This document shows, piece by piece, positions 7,066 to 17,149 of a stretch of 64,000 bases of DNA. Position 1 is the first letter of the stretch. The number at the start of each line of letters is the position of its first letter. The notes beneath the pieces were generated by a model. It ran no database searches and was not told where the DNA came from. It saw only the letters and a list, made by a program, of their open reading frames with translations. Origin of the DNA: a bacterium. GTDB taxonomy: Bacteria > Zhuqueibacterota > Zhuqueibacteria > Residuimicrobiales > Residuimicrobiaceae. The stretch spans positions 82,121-146,120 of the forward strand of contig JAKQNR010000020.1 in the NCBI GenBank assembly GCA_029565685.1, written 5' to 3'. The position numbers and the translations under genes are program-made.

Positions 7066-9081
7066 ATGATATTCGGAAAACCACTTCTCTTATCCGTGGC
7101 GGTTTTTATCATGCTGTCGCTGGTGGTATGCAAGACAAAGGATACGGCCTCAGTAACAAAATCCTTTAATCACCTTTCCCGACTGCCTCTTGGAGCTGTA
7201 ACAGCCGAAGGCTGGCTGAAAACGCAGCTTGAACGGAATAAAGCAGGAATGGGGGGCCATCTCGATGAACTGGAACCAGAAATGATCGCCAGGCCCTATG
7301 TAGACCGGCAGCATAAATCCCCGGTAAGTCCGGGCTGGAGCGGTGAAATATCCGGCACGTATTGGACCGGTCTGATTCAGCTGGCCTTTACCCTTAACGA
7401 TGCGGAATTGAAAGCCAAAGCTCGTAAGTGGGTGTATTCGACGCTGGCGCTTCAAGAGGAGGACGGTTATCTTGGCAGTTATCGTAAAAACGAAAACAGA
7501 CTGGAAGATTATTCAGCCTGGTCAGCCAACTGGTGTTATCGTGCTTTACTGCACTATGGCGATGCAACCGGAGATCAGACTATTCTGGATGCTGTTCACC
7601 GGGGATTGCTCTGGTTCGTCGAAAACTGGGCAGGCGATCATAAAACGCCGTATGCGGGTCCTATATTGATGGAGTCGATGATTGTTGTCTACATGAAGAC
7701 CAGAGATCAAAAGCTTTATAACTGGTGTTTGGATTATATAAAATGGCTGGATGCGCACGATCCATTCCACCATGGCATGGCTTCGCTGCAGCGTGATTCA
7801 CTTGAATATAATGAAGATCATGTGGTCGCCTTTGGTGAGAATGTCAAGCATCCCGCGTTGATATATTCTGCAGGCGGTGGGGTGGAATATCTTGAGGCAT
7901 CGATTAACGGTTTGAACCAGATTATGGACAAATGCTGGCAACCCCATGGCGCCCCGGCCTCCAATTTCGAATATCTTTCGCCTCCTTCGGCAAATCATGT
8001 CACTGAGTACTGCAATTTTTCAACTTTCCTGAACACCTTCTCGTGGATGGCGTGTATAACGGGGAAGGCCCGATACGGAGACTTGATGGAGCGCATTTTG
8101 TTTAATGCCGCACAGGGCGCGCGTAAAAAGGATGAGCGGGCGATCGCCTATATGAGCTCGCCTAATCAGTTATTCGCGACCATGGAGTCCTGCCAATTCG
8201 GTTTAAACTCATTTGAAGTCTACTCTCCCTGCTTTCAGGTGGGCTGCTGCCCAGCTCAATCAGTGCGCATTATTCCGGAGTATATTCGGGCCATGTTTCT
8301 GCGTGACCAGGATGAGAATTTGTATCTGAACGCTTTTGGACCGTGCAGCGTCCATTTTGTTTCAAAGGAGGGTACCGGTCTGACCATCTTTGCACAGACC
8401 CGCTATCCTTTCGATGAACGGATCACCCTGCATATAAAGACCACTGTACCCTGGAAGAAAAAGCTGATGATCAAGATTCCTTCCTGGTGCAGGAAACATG
8501 AAATCAAGCTTAATGGAGTGGTGGTAAACGGTTCCGTCAATGCGGATGGTTACCTGCCTGTTGAAAATACATGGAAGGATGACGCGCTTACCATTTTTTT
8601 AGCTATGACTCCAACACTGGTCCGCGTAAAAGATGTTTATTTTCAGAAAGAACCTTTGCGGGCCATTGAATGCGGGCCATTGGTGTTTTCGGTAAAATAT
8701 CCTACGTTCTGGGCGCCTGTGGCGGGCACCCCCTTAACGCCGCTGCCTGAGGATTGGACATGGTATGAAGCCTCCATCCTGTCCAAGAAAAAACCGCTTC
8801 ATCCGCCGTTTTATGCCTTTAATCTGACAGACTTGAACCGGGCAGGGGCCATTGTAAAAAAACAATCCGAGTCAGAATATCCTTGGGACGACAGTCCGAT
8901 AAAGCTTGAGGTGCCCATGCGTGTTTCAAGTCACGCTTATCCCCGATACTGGGATAACCAGAGACATACGCCAATGGCTTATGGAAATCCAGCGACAGCC
9001 GATTCTCTGTCTCAGATCGTTGAGATGGTCCCTTATGGATGCACCAATCTTAGGATGACGTGTTTTCCAGTGTGCAAATGA
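7066..9081 (+). CDS. GH127 (DUF1680) glycoside hydrolase, lipoprotein
   Basis: About 671 residues. GH127 enzymes are retaining beta-L-arabinofuranosidases that use a Zn-bound cysteine as nucleophile. An N-terminal hydrophobic stretch ending in SLVVC is a lipobox. The family motifs are present: an (alpha/alpha)6 barrel with GYLGSY and WSANWCYRALLHYGDATGD, NHVTEYC near residue 315, and FQVGCCPAQS near residue 393. By comparison with characterised GH127 enzymes the Glu and Cys of TEYC plus the two adjacent Cys are the Zn ligands, one of the latter the nucleophile; all are conserved. Start choice: AGAGGA lies just before the ATG at 7066; an ATG at 7042 is in frame but has no ribosome binding site. 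It faces the minus-strand gene at 9125. Substrate within GH127 is not certain. Confidence 0.93.
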   Translation: MIFGKPLLLSVAVFIMLSLVVCKTKDTASVTKSFNHLSRLPLGAVTAEGWLKTQLERNKAGMGGHLDELEPEMIARPYVDRQHKSPVSPGWSGEISGTYWTGLIQLAFTLNDAELKAKARKWVYSTLALQEEDGYLGSYRKNENRLEDYSAWSANWCYRALLHYGDATGDQTILDAVHRGLLWFVENWAGDHKTPYAGPILMESMIVVYMKTRDQKLYNWCLDYIKWLDAHDPFHHGMASLQRDSLEYNEDHVVAFGENVKHPALIYSAGGGVEYLEASINGLNQIMDKCWQPHGAPASNFEYLSPPSANHVTEYCNFSTFLNTFSWMACITGKARYGDLMERILFNAAQGARKKDERAIAYMSSPNQLFATMESCQFGLNSFEVYSPCFQVGCCPAQSVRIIPEYIRAMFLRDQDENLYLNAFGPCSVHFVSKEGTGLTIFAQTRYPFDERITLHIKTTVPWKKKLMIKIPSWCRKHEIKLNGVVVNGSVNADGYLPVENTWKDDALTIFLAMTPTLVRVKDVYFQKEPLRAIECGPLVFSVKYPTFWAPVAGTPLTPLPEDWTWYEASILSKKKPLHPPFYAFNLTDLNRAGAIVKKQSESEYPWDDSPIKLEVPMRVSSHAYPRYWDNQRHTPMAYGNPATADSLSQIVEMVPYGCTNLRMTCFPVCK

Positions 9082-9124
9082 AATCAGCGTCCGGCCGGAA
9101 AGCATGCACCTGTTGTCCTGCTTT

Positions 9125-12109
9125 TTATTTTGTTTGCGATAACGCCTGCACCTGCTCTTTGAGAAACGCGATTTCCTTTTGCTGTTCCTTCACCGCTTCA
9201 ATGAGCACGGCGACCATGCGACCGTAATCGACGGATTTGGCATCTTGACCGTTGTCTTCATAGACCACCATTTCCGGCAGGACCTGACCGACTTCCTCGG
9301 CAATCAGTCCAATATCCTTTTTACCATCGGCAATCCACTCGAAAGAAACACCCCGCAGTTGCTGCACTTTATCGAGCGCTCCCTGGAGCGGTTGAATGTT
9401 GCGCTTCCAGCGTTTCGAACTGTATACCGTCCACGCATCGGCGATGGGATCGGTGGCGGAATTTTGCGCCAGCGTGAGCAGATTGGCCGCGTTCTGTGTG
9501 CCGATTCCCACATTTCCGCCTTCCTGCACGACGATCCTGGTGTTGGCCGATAAATTCGGCAGAATTTCAGTGACGGCGAAATGACTGCCGCCATTGACGC
9601 CGGCCAGCCATTTGTTGCCTCCGTCAGAGTCCTGAAACTCGATCCAGGGACCGGATGAACGCAGGGTGAGCAGGTTGCCGGGCGACTGAGTGCCGATGCC
9701 GATTTTGCCGCTGGATTCATAGATCGCAGAGGGACCGAGCTGGGTATTGCCTGTGAATTTGGCGATATAATCGGTGGCCCCGCTGCCTCCCAGCCCTCCG
9801 GCAACGGGTTGCCAGGCGCCTGTGCCGGAAGCGTCGCTGGTCAGCACATAGCCATTGGCAGCGCCGGTCGGTAATTTGAATCCCGTCATCTTGACAGCGC
9901 CGGCGACCTCCAGCCTTTCCCCAGGCGATCCGGTTCCGATGCCGACGTTGCCGTCACTCTTGATGGTCAGGCGCGTCACTGTGCTCGCCGAGCCATCGGG
10001 CGTAGTGGCCATGACGATTCTGCCGGGCATGTCGGAATTTCCAGGAGCGCCATCCACCTCGGCGCGAATTTCTGCGGCATTGCGGGGAAAAGAGCCGTCG
10101 TGCCCGCGCGCGGACAGTACCATGAGGCGATCGCCATTTGTCGCTGCAGACGGAGTGGACCGGGTTCCGCGTCCCTTGTTGAATAGGAGCATGAAGGAAT
10201 TGCTATCATTGAGATAGCTGTCCATGACCTGTGAATTGCCTGATACCAGGCCCATGCGATTGTTGCCGTCCTCGATATCGAGTTTGGCGGCTGGCGTCGT
10301 CGTACCGATGCCGACCTTGCCGTTGGCATCTACATAGACGGCATCCGCAGGACTTCCGTCCGAAGCATCCAGGCTATGGCCATCCGCGACTGGGAATCCA
10401 AGGTCTGCCGGCTGTATGGTCCCGTCTTGAATCATGGCCGAGTTGACGGCATTGGCTTGCCCCTCGTTGACGTACTTGTCCGTCAGTTTGCTCGCGCCTT
10501 CGTACAGATCCGTGCTGACGCCGGAGCGGCCGAAATCCGAGGTCAGGCTGAGAAATTCGCTGGCATGTTTTCCGTCCACCATATCGGCATCGATGGTGCG
10601 CGTTGCATTGGAGATCTTGGACTGGGCGATGCCGGCAGTGCTGCTGATATCCGCATTGCCTATCTGGCCGTCGGCGATTTTGGCAGCGGTCACGGCATTG
10701 TCGGCCAGCTTTTCACTGGTCACGCCCAATGGAGCTATGGAAAGGGATATGTCGCCCGAGTCGCCGCCGCCGGCGAGTCCGCCCGTGGCCAGTACTGCGG
10801 TGATATCGCCCGTTCCGCCTCCACCTCCGATGGCGGCGGTGGTTTGCACGGTGCCGTCCGGAAATTTGAATCCGCCACTGGTCGAATGGATCCTGCCTGC
10901 CACCTGCAGTTTCTCCACCGGATTGTCGACACCGAGGCCGACATTGCCAGCTGCGAATAAGCGACCGTTAAAATATCCTGCCCAGCCGCCCAACGGCGCT
11001 TTGCCATAGACGCCGTAAGATGTGCCGTTATAGCCAAATTCGGTTTCGATTGGTTCGGCTTCGCCATAGACGCCATAGTTGGTTCCCTGCGAACGGGCTA
11101 CGCCATACAAGCCGAAGAATGAATTGATGGCATCAGCAGCAGAGAATTCGGTGATCCCTTTGACCGCATAATAGGTGTTGCCCGGAATGACCGCCTTGCC
11201 GGTGTAGGCTGCGATGCCCACCTGACTGCCCTGAAAATAGCCGCCGACGCCATGCTCGGAATTGACATCGGTTTTAGCGTATATCGCCACGGGATCGCCG
11301 CCGGAGGATGTGCCAGTATATTCGACATGCAAGATATGCTCTGAAGCATGACTATTCGTCAGAAGAAAATTGCCTACGTGACCGCTGTCGCTGGTGACAT
11401 GCAATCGAGCCGCCGGTTTCGTTGTGCCGACTCCAACCTGACCGGAATTGTCGACATAGACGGCCTGAGCTGGAGAGCCGTCTGCGGCGCTCAGAGCAAA
11501 CCGCTCCGGCAATGCGAACGCCAGGTCCTGCTGTTGTACAGTACTATCTTCGATCATGGCGGAAGTGACTGAGAGCGGATCGTCGCCTCCTTCTTGATGG
11601 GTTGCAGCATGCGATCCAGGCGCCATGCTCGCCGGCAAAACAGAGGCCGGAAATTTGCCATCAGCGCCAAGTGGAAAAAGCGTATGGGCCGTGGGGGTTT
11701 CGCTTACCGCAAAGCCCCGGAGGCTGTCCGCATGAACGGCATGAAAGCTGTAGGGACTGGCGGTCAGACGAATCCGCGGGACCAACTCCGGATCGGCGCC
11801 GATTTTTATGCCGAGCCAATGGGCTTCCTGGAATTTTAGAGTCAGCGGTACTTTTTCGCCCAGATTGACCTGAAACAAGCCGTTGGATAGCATGACATCC
11901 GTTTGCGTCTCGGTCCATAATGCGGTTCCTGCGTTGTCGACATCATAGAGGGAAAAGGTCAGTGCATAGGGCCCATCGGCCAGGGCGGCGCCGCTGTCAT
12001 CGGTCAAGAAGCCTTGAAAGTTGATCAGACGGGGGATCTGTGCCGACGATGTGCAAACAACTGCCAGCGCCATAAGGATCGCTAAAGGAAAAATAACTTG
12101 TGGTTTCAT
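9125..12109 (-). CDS. Large secreted fibre-like protein with C-terminal S74 chaperone domain
   Basis: 994 residues. Residues 1-24 are a signal peptide (SSAQ end); RLINFQGFLTDDSGA and following is the N-terminal domain common to such proteins. The middle is low complexity and repetitive, with repeated GKVGIGTTTPAAKLDIEDG-type units (beta-helical or trimeric stalk repeats) and Gly/Ala-rich linkers. The last 100 residues (SSKRWKRNIQPL ... GLIAEEVGQVLPEMVVYEDNG) are the peptidase S74 intramolecular chaperone domain of endosialidase and tail-spike proteins, which trims itself off after trimer folding, followed by a coiled coil. AAGGAG precedes the ATG at 12109; the frame extends upstream but that part lacks signal character. 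It forms a pair with the T9SS-tailed protein 34 bases upstream. No phage genes are near, so it is a cellular surface fibre. Confidence 0.9.
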   Translation of the reverse strand: MKPQVIFPLAILMALAVVCTSSAQIPRLINFQGFLTDDSGAALADGPYALTFSLYDVDNAGTALWTETQTDVMLSNGLFQVNLGEKVPLTLKFQEAHWLGIKIGADPELVPRIRLTASPYSFHAVHADSLRGFAVSETPTAHTLFPLGADGKFPASVLPASMAPGSHAATHQEGGDDPLSVTSAMIEDSTVQQQDLAFALPERFALSAADGSPAQAVYVDNSGQVGVGTTKPAARLHVTSDSGHVGNFLLTNSHASEHILHVEYTGTSSGGDPVAIYAKTDVNSEHGVGGYFQGSQVGIAAYTGKAVIPGNTYYAVKGITEFSAADAINSFFGLYGVARSQGTNYGVYGEAEPIETEFGYNGTSYGVYGKAPLGGWAGYFNGRLFAAGNVGLGVDNPVEKLQVAGRIHSTSGGFKFPDGTVQTTAAIGGGGGTGDITAVLATGGLAGGGDSGDISLSIAPLGVTSEKLADNAVTAAKIADGQIGNADISSTAGIAQSKISNATRTIDADMVDGKHASEFLSLTSDFGRSGVSTDLYEGASKLTDKYVNEGQANAVNSAMIQDGTIQPADLGFPVADGHSLDASDGSPADAVYVDANGKVGIGTTTPAAKLDIEDGNNRMGLVSGNSQVMDSYLNDSNSFMLLFNKGRGTRSTPSAATNGDRLMVLSARGHDGSFPRNAAEIRAEVDGAPGNSDMPGRIVMATTPDGSASTVTRLTIKSDGNVGIGTGSPGERLEVAGAVKMTGFKLPTGAANGYVLTSDASGTGAWQPVAGGLGGSGATDYIAKFTGNTQLGPSAIYESSGKIGIGTQSPGNLLTLRSSGPWIEFQDSDGGNKWLAGVNGGSHFAVTEILPNLSANTRIVVQEGGNVGIGTQNAANLLTLAQNSATDPIADAWTVYSSKRWKRNIQPLQGALDKVQQLRGVSFEWIADGKKDIGLIAEEVGQVLPEMVVYEDNGQDAKSVDYGRMVAVLIEAVKEQQKEIAFLKEQVQALSQTK

Positions 12110-12143
12110 GATATTCTCCTTTGAATTCGGCCATTCTAAGGCT

Positions 12144-12767
12144 CTATTTGAGCAGCAGCATGGTATGCGTCCTGGTAAATCGCGCGCCAGCTGCACCATT
12201 CAATCCGTTCACCGATTCCACAACAATCCGGTACAGATAACAGCCTGAGCCAGTGGTTCTGCCAAAATCATCGCGGCCGTCCCATATGACGCGGTGATAT
12301 CCGGCGTTTTGCATGTCCTGCACCAAATTCCGTACGCACTGCCCGAGTAGGTTATAAATTTGCAATTGCACCTGGGCTTGACAGGGAAGATGGTAACCAA
12401 GGGTGGTCATAGGATTGAAGGGATTTGGGTAATTCTGTTCCAGTTCAAATTTCGCTGGCATAGACTGTCCGTCTTCAGGATGCACGGAAGTGACAAAATC
12501 GACGGAGCACCAAAAGCCGGCGTGCATCGCCAGTCCGGGACCGCCGGTCGCTTGCCCAGCGATCTGTCCGGAAGTGCCACGCAGGCGAATGCCGCTTCCT
12601 ACGGCGGTCATAGTGCCGCCCGAGGCCATAGCATGCCAGACCATTCGGGCGGTTGTTGGTGGAGGAGATTGTGAGTGGACCGGTCGCTGCATAGCGACTA
12701 TAAGCATCCCACACATTATGAACATCGCCGCTGACGGCATTGCTGGTTTTGCGAAAAGATTTTTCAT
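12144..12767 (-). CDS. Secreted protein with T9SS-type C-terminal sorting domain
   Basis: 207 residues. A signal peptide covers about 1-33, then a short domain with IRLRGTSGQIAGQ ... HAGFW, the small beta repeat often found before sorting tails. From about residue 103 comes the sorting/FlgD-Ig-like domain: FELEQNYPNPFNPMTTL, then IYNLLGQCVRNLVQ, VIWDGRDDFGRTTGSGCYLYRI and a terminal LLLK. This tail is known in the FCB group to direct type IX secretion and surface attachment. The function of the rest is unknown. The ATG at 12767 is preceded by GAGG; it is first in an operon with the S74-domain protein, and may help anchor or display it (inference). Confidence 0.88.
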   Translation of the reverse strand: MKNLFAKPAMPSAAMFIMCGMLIVAMQRPVHSQSPPPTTARMVWHAMASGGTMTAVGSGIRLRGTSGQIAGQATGGPGLAMHAGFWCSVDFVTSVHPEDGQSMPAKFELEQNYPNPFNPMTTLGYHLPCQAQVQLQIYNLLGQCVRNLVQDMQNAGYHRVIWDGRDDFGRTTGSGCYLYRIVVESVNGLNGAAGARFTRTHTMLLLK

Positions 12768-13744
12768 AACCACCTCAGGATGAGAACAAAGTAAATGCGG
12801 GTTTGGTCATGCAGGATGGGCTATCTCCACCGGCCAGTTTTTAGGGTTGCTTTAGATTTTCCTCTGCTTTTCCTCGCCTTTGAGTGTTTCCCGGAATCGT
12901 CGTCAAATCTCATCAGCAGAGTAAAACGGATGAAGATGCATAGACACAATCGCATGCATGACCGACATAAAAGCCTGCGTAAAAGTCGGTCATTTGAGTA
13001 TGTTTTAGATCGAAAGAAATGTGGGGATGATGCATGGACAAGATGCGCTGGATCTGATGATTTGGTGCAACAGCTTTGAGGTAGGTTGGGTGTTTAGGAG
13101 ACAAGATATCCGGTCGCTATGCACCGCGTTGGTCGTGCCGCTGATTTTGCATCTTTGATGAAGGGTCTCTTTCCTGTTGTTTGCATGAAGCGATTTCTGG
13201 ATTTCGCTCAGTTCCTGTGCCGTTTCATCGGCGATGTTTCACCATCGCTTCACTAAAACACTGCAGGCCCCGTACTTGAACAGCTCTCTGTGAAATACAA
13301 TGCCCGATCTTATGCGCCCATAATGATTCTTATATTCCCCCTATGACCCTTTAATATAAAAAAACAATTATTTTTCATAATGTCAAGGGATTTTTACCAG
13401 CTGGCGGTCTCAAACAGTGCCAGTTCCCGCCCCGAAGCGAGTAAAAGTCCTCTGTTCGTCTGCCGGAGAAACGGGCATTTTGACGACAGAGAGATTTTAA
13501 CTATTTAATCTCCTATCTGCTTGGAAATCCGCTTAGTATGTATTAAATTAACTAACCTGGGCATCCATTGATAAGTTCATTCATCGCTCGAGTGTTATTT
13601 GGCTAAGAATAGTGGCGTCAACCGGGCAGAAGGTCTGGACGAAGGGTCTGTCCAGGGAAAGATTCCCCGCGCGATTATAGGAAACCGGTGAGGAGGAGAG
13701 GAAGAAGTAAAAACTTGATCTAGCTTACGGACAGGAGGACATGT
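12768..13744. other. Long intergenic region, no gene recognised
   Basis: Nearly 1 kb between divergent genes. Short frames exist but none has a ribosome binding site with coding character. From about 13300 to 13570 the sequence is AT-rich and is the best place for promoters of the UbiA gene. No tRNA, hairpin terminator or repeat array was seen. Confidence 0.4.
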
Positions 13745-14608
13745 ATGGCCTGGATAAACTATCTGCAGCTGGCGCGTTGTCCGATCTCGCTTCTGCTCCC
13801 CTCCTTCGCCGTGGGTACCAGCTACCTCATTGCCAAAGAGGGACGCTATGAAGTGGAGATTTTCATCCCTCTGAGCGCCGCGATATTGGGCACTGCCGGC
13901 ATGTGCGCACTCAATGACTATTTCGACGTCGACGCCGATCGGTCGGGCGCCGCCAGAAGACCCCTGCCCTTCGGCCGGATCAGCCTGCGGACAGGACTAG
14001 CCTTTGCGATTACTCTGACTATTCTTGGTATGATGGCCGCAAGTCTTTCGACCCAAAGGCTGGTCCCGATCACCGGCGGACTGGCGGTTCTGCTGGGTCT
14101 GCTCTACTACTGGCGAGCCAAGGGCTGTGGCTGGTTGGGCGCTCTAAACTTTGGGCTGATCATGGCCGCCGTGACTTTTCTGGGTATCGCCCAGGCAGTG
14201 CCGGTTCCTTTTCTCGCCCCGTATCTTCTCTTCCTCCTTTTTGTGGTTCTGGCCGCTGCCGGCAACCAGGCCACCGCCTGTTTCTTTGACTATCGCAGTG
14301 ACAGAGATAATGGTTACTGCACTCCTTCGGTTATTTCTGGTCTGAAGAGAGCTGCCGCTGTGACCGTATCGTCAAGACTTATAAGCTTCATCATTTTACT
14401 TTTGTTTCTGGCTCAAAGGGGATGGTTCATCTGGCGGCTGGCGCCGCCCCTTGTCGTGTTAGGCTTAATACCACTTCTGTCTTACCGGTTGTTGGCGCAG
14501 GCCGAGAAAGGCCGCCATGCAATGATCGCCTTCCGCATGGCCATGCTCTACACCGTGCTTTCATTTGCCACCTTGATCATGGCGCTTTTTCGGCAACACA
14601 TTGCCTAA
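13745..14608 (+). CDS. UbiA family prenyltransferase
   Basis: 287-residue integral membrane protein with about eight or nine hydrophobic helices. The two Asp-rich motifs that bind Mg-prenyl diphosphate are visible: NDYFDVDADR (Asn57, Asp58, Asp61, Asp65) and FDYRSDRD (Asp182, Asp186), so it should be active. UbiA enzymes attach a prenyl chain to an aromatic or other acceptor in quinone, heme, chlorophyll or lipid pathways. The acceptor cannot be told: there are no quinone or lipid genes around it, and the length fits ubiquinone/menaquinone-type or geranylgeranyl transferases equally. GGAGG lies just upstream of the ATG. The next gene begins 58 bases downstream but is unrelated in function. 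Confidence 0.92.
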   Translation: MAWINYLQLARCPISLLLPSFAVGTSYLIAKEGRYEVEIFIPLSAAILGTAGMCALNDYFDVDADRSGAARRPLPFGRISLRTGLAFAITLTILGMMAASLSTQRLVPITGGLAVLLGLLYYWRAKGCGWLGALNFGLIMAAVTFLGIAQAVPVPFLAPYLLFLLFVVLAAAGNQATACFFDYRSDRDNGYCTPSVISGLKRAAAVTVSSRLISFIILLLFLAQRGWFIWRLAPPLVVLGLIPLLSYRLLAQAEKGRHAMIAFRMAMLYTVLSFATLIMALFRQHIA

Positions 14609-14666
14609 GCGCCTTCCAGCTGGAACACCTTTTTCGTGAAAACACATGTCAATAAAGGAGGCTGTG

Positions 14667-15020
14667 GTGTACATCAGGTTTTTCTTTCTTTCCCTCTATC
14701 TTCCATGGTCGCTTGTTGCGCAGGATAAAACCTGCTTTCAGACGGCCGGACCCTGGCGGCCTGAGGTCGATTTTCACTCTGATGTGGCGATTGTCTACGG
14801 TGTGAACGCCTCTTTTGAGCAAAGGATGGCCGGTTGGCGACAGCATGGCTATGGTTTGCATTTCATGACCGGCGTGGCCTGGGGTAATTACGCAGATTAT
14901 TTTCAGGGACGCTTTGACGGCCAAACCCATCTGCAAGACGGCCAGGTTGATCAACAGGGCGACATCATCTGGCATGACAAGGGGGTGGTGCCCTACATCG
15001 TACCCTCTTGGCTTATGTAG
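14667..15020 (+). pseudogene. Frameshifted secreted glycosidase-like gene, 5' part
   Basis: 117 codons: a signal peptide (FFFLSLYLPWSLVAQ) and the start of a barrel-like domain with VDFHSDVAIVYGVNAS. Start is the GTG at 14667, 5 bases after GGAGG; the ATG at 14646 lies before that site. The frame ends with VPYIVPSWLM and a stop at 15020, but the next frame carries on the same protein from about 15003. One base gained or lost near 15000-15010 would restore a protein of about 700 residues. This may be a true mutation or an assembly error. Confidence 0.7.
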
Positions 15021-16783
15021 CCTATCTGAAGAGTTTGGTCAAAACAGCCATCGATGAGGGAGTGGATGCCGTTCATTTGGAGGAACCCGAGTTCTGGGCG
15101 CGTGCAGGCTACAGCGAAGCTTTTCAAAAAGAGTGGCAGGCGTATTACCATGAGCCCTGGCAAGCGCCTCACACCAGCGCGGACGCGGCCTGGCGTTCCT
15201 CCAAACTGAAGTATCATCTTTATCAGCGGGCCTTGAATGAAGTCTTTGCTTTCGTCAAGTCCTATGGCGCCGGCAAGGGCAAGAATATTGCCACCTACGT
15301 GCCCACCCATTCCCTGATTAATTATGCCAAATGGGGCATTATCAGCCCGGAGGCCAGTTTGGCCGGTCTGAGCAACATGGATGGCTATATCGCACAGGTA
15401 TGGACCGGCACGGCGCGCAGTCCGGTCTACTATGAAGGGGTCCGTGCTGAACGCACGTTTGAAACCGCATTTCTTGAGTACGGCTCCATGACGGCCATGA
15501 CGCAGCCCACCGGTCGTCGTGTGTATTTTCTGACCGATCCCATTGAGGATGATCCGGAACATACCTGGCAGGATTACAAACACAACTATGAAAGCACTTT
15601 TACCGCGCAATTGCTCAATCCCACGGTCGCCCATTATGAGGTCATGCCCTGGCCTGATCGTATCTTTTTCGCTTCCTATCAGACAGCGGACGATACGGTG
15701 CGCACCGCCATACCCGCGGCGTATGCCACCCAGATCATGATCATGATCAATGCGCTCAATAGCATGCCTGTTTCAGAAGCACAAATCGACGGCCATCAGC
15801 ACATCGGCGTGTTGGTGTCCGATGCCATGATGTTTCAACGTTTTCCCGAATTCCCGGACTATAGCGATCCGGATTTGTCCGATTTTTTCGGCATGGCTCT
15901 GCCGCTGTTGAAACTGGGCGTTCCGGTCAAAATCGTGCAAATGGAAAACCTGCCTTTTGCGGAGACGCTGAAATCCGTTAAAGTGTTGTTGATGACCTAC
16001 AGCAATATGAAGCCGCTTGATGTAAAATATCATTCGATTCTGACGGAATGGGTGAAGAACGGCGGCATCCTGATTTACCTGGGAAAAGATCAGGATCCCT
16101 TTCAACGGGTGCGCGAGTGGTGGAATCAGAACGATAACCATTTTGCCTCGCCGTCGGCGCACTTGTTCCAATCACTCGGTTTCCATTCTCACAGCGGTTC
16201 CGCTAAAATAGGCCGAGGGTTTGTCCGGGTGTTGCGCCAAGATCCCAAAGAACTGGCCATGCAGAAAGATAATGTGGTGCAGAGCCTGGTCAGCCGCGCC
16301 CTTGCAGAAATGAATTTGCCCCCTCTTCAGCTAAAGAACCGGCTGCATTTGCAGCGTGACGTCTATGATATCGTTGCAGTGATGAAAGAGAGCGTCTCTG
16401 ACTCTGTCTATACGGTTCCGGGTCCAGTGATCGATTTGTATGACCCGCAATTGCCGGTTTTACTGCAAAAACGTGTCGCTCCGGGTGAGACGGCTTTGTT
16501 GTTCAATTTGACGCGGCATACCGCTACGGAACCCGCCGTGCTGGCGGCCGCTTCCCGCTGGTATCCTGAGCAACAGGATTCTCATCTATTCGAGTGCACG
16601 TTCAAAGGGCCAGCCAACATCAAAGGGGTCGCACGCCTGTATCTGCCGCATCGTCCGACAACCATCAGCCTGGTCAAAACGACTGGTCCGGTTGATTTTA
16701 AACAGGAGTGGCATGATTCCAGCAGAACCTTACGGCTTTGGTATGATAATGAACCAGACGGCGTCCATTTGACCGTCGATTAG
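15008..16783 (+). pseudogene. Frameshifted secreted glycosidase-like gene, 3' part
   Basis: About 590 codons that continue the product begun at 14667. It has no ribosome binding site and opens at a TTG inside the upstream frame, so it is not an independent gene. First part: barrel segments including AIDEGVDAVHLEEPEFW, where the glutamates after VHLEEPE sit as in GH42/GH-A-like barrels. Second part, from about residue 250: HIGVLVSDAMMFQR ... LLKLGVPVKIVQMEN ... SILTEWVKNGGILIYLGKD, a flavodoxin-like beta/alpha domain like the trimerisation domain of beta-galactosidases. A beta-rich C-terminal domain follows. The specific family is not certain. If the frameshift is real this gene is inactive. 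Confidence 0.75.
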
Positions 16784-17040
16784 GCGGGACAACGTCGAAC
16801 TCGGTTTGTGGACATCGGCTGGGAGGCTTTGCGCAGTTGCGCTGTCCGGATTGCGGTGTAGAGAAAAAGAGCAGCAACTTATTGAAAAGATATCGACCAA
16901 CTATGATCGCAAAGATACGGCGGCACTGCGAGTTTTAGAAAGGCCTGCCCTGAAGGGGTTAATATCGGAAATAACAATCATCCTTTTAAAAAATAATTTC
17001 CAATTTTCGAGCAAAATGATAAAACTCTTTGTATTTTATA

Positions 17041-17053
17041 ACTGTAGTTTTAC
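17041..17053 (+). repeat. Left terminal inverted repeat of the IS remnant
   Basis: ACTGTAGTTTTAC, pairing with 17739-17751 with one mismatch. It is flanked on its outer side by TTTATA, the candidate target-site duplication. Confidence 0.7.
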
Positions 17054-17149
17054 ACTTATAAAATAAGGATTCGACAACAATAAAAAGACCCGTACCTTTC
17101 ATTAGCAGGTCACTTTGTTTTTACAACAAGTAATTGAAAGGGAAGAGCT

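Noticed and set aside
9125..12109. S74-domain protein as a prophage tail fibre
   Set aside because: It has a signal peptide, no phage structural or replication genes around it, and is paired with a T9SS cargo gene.
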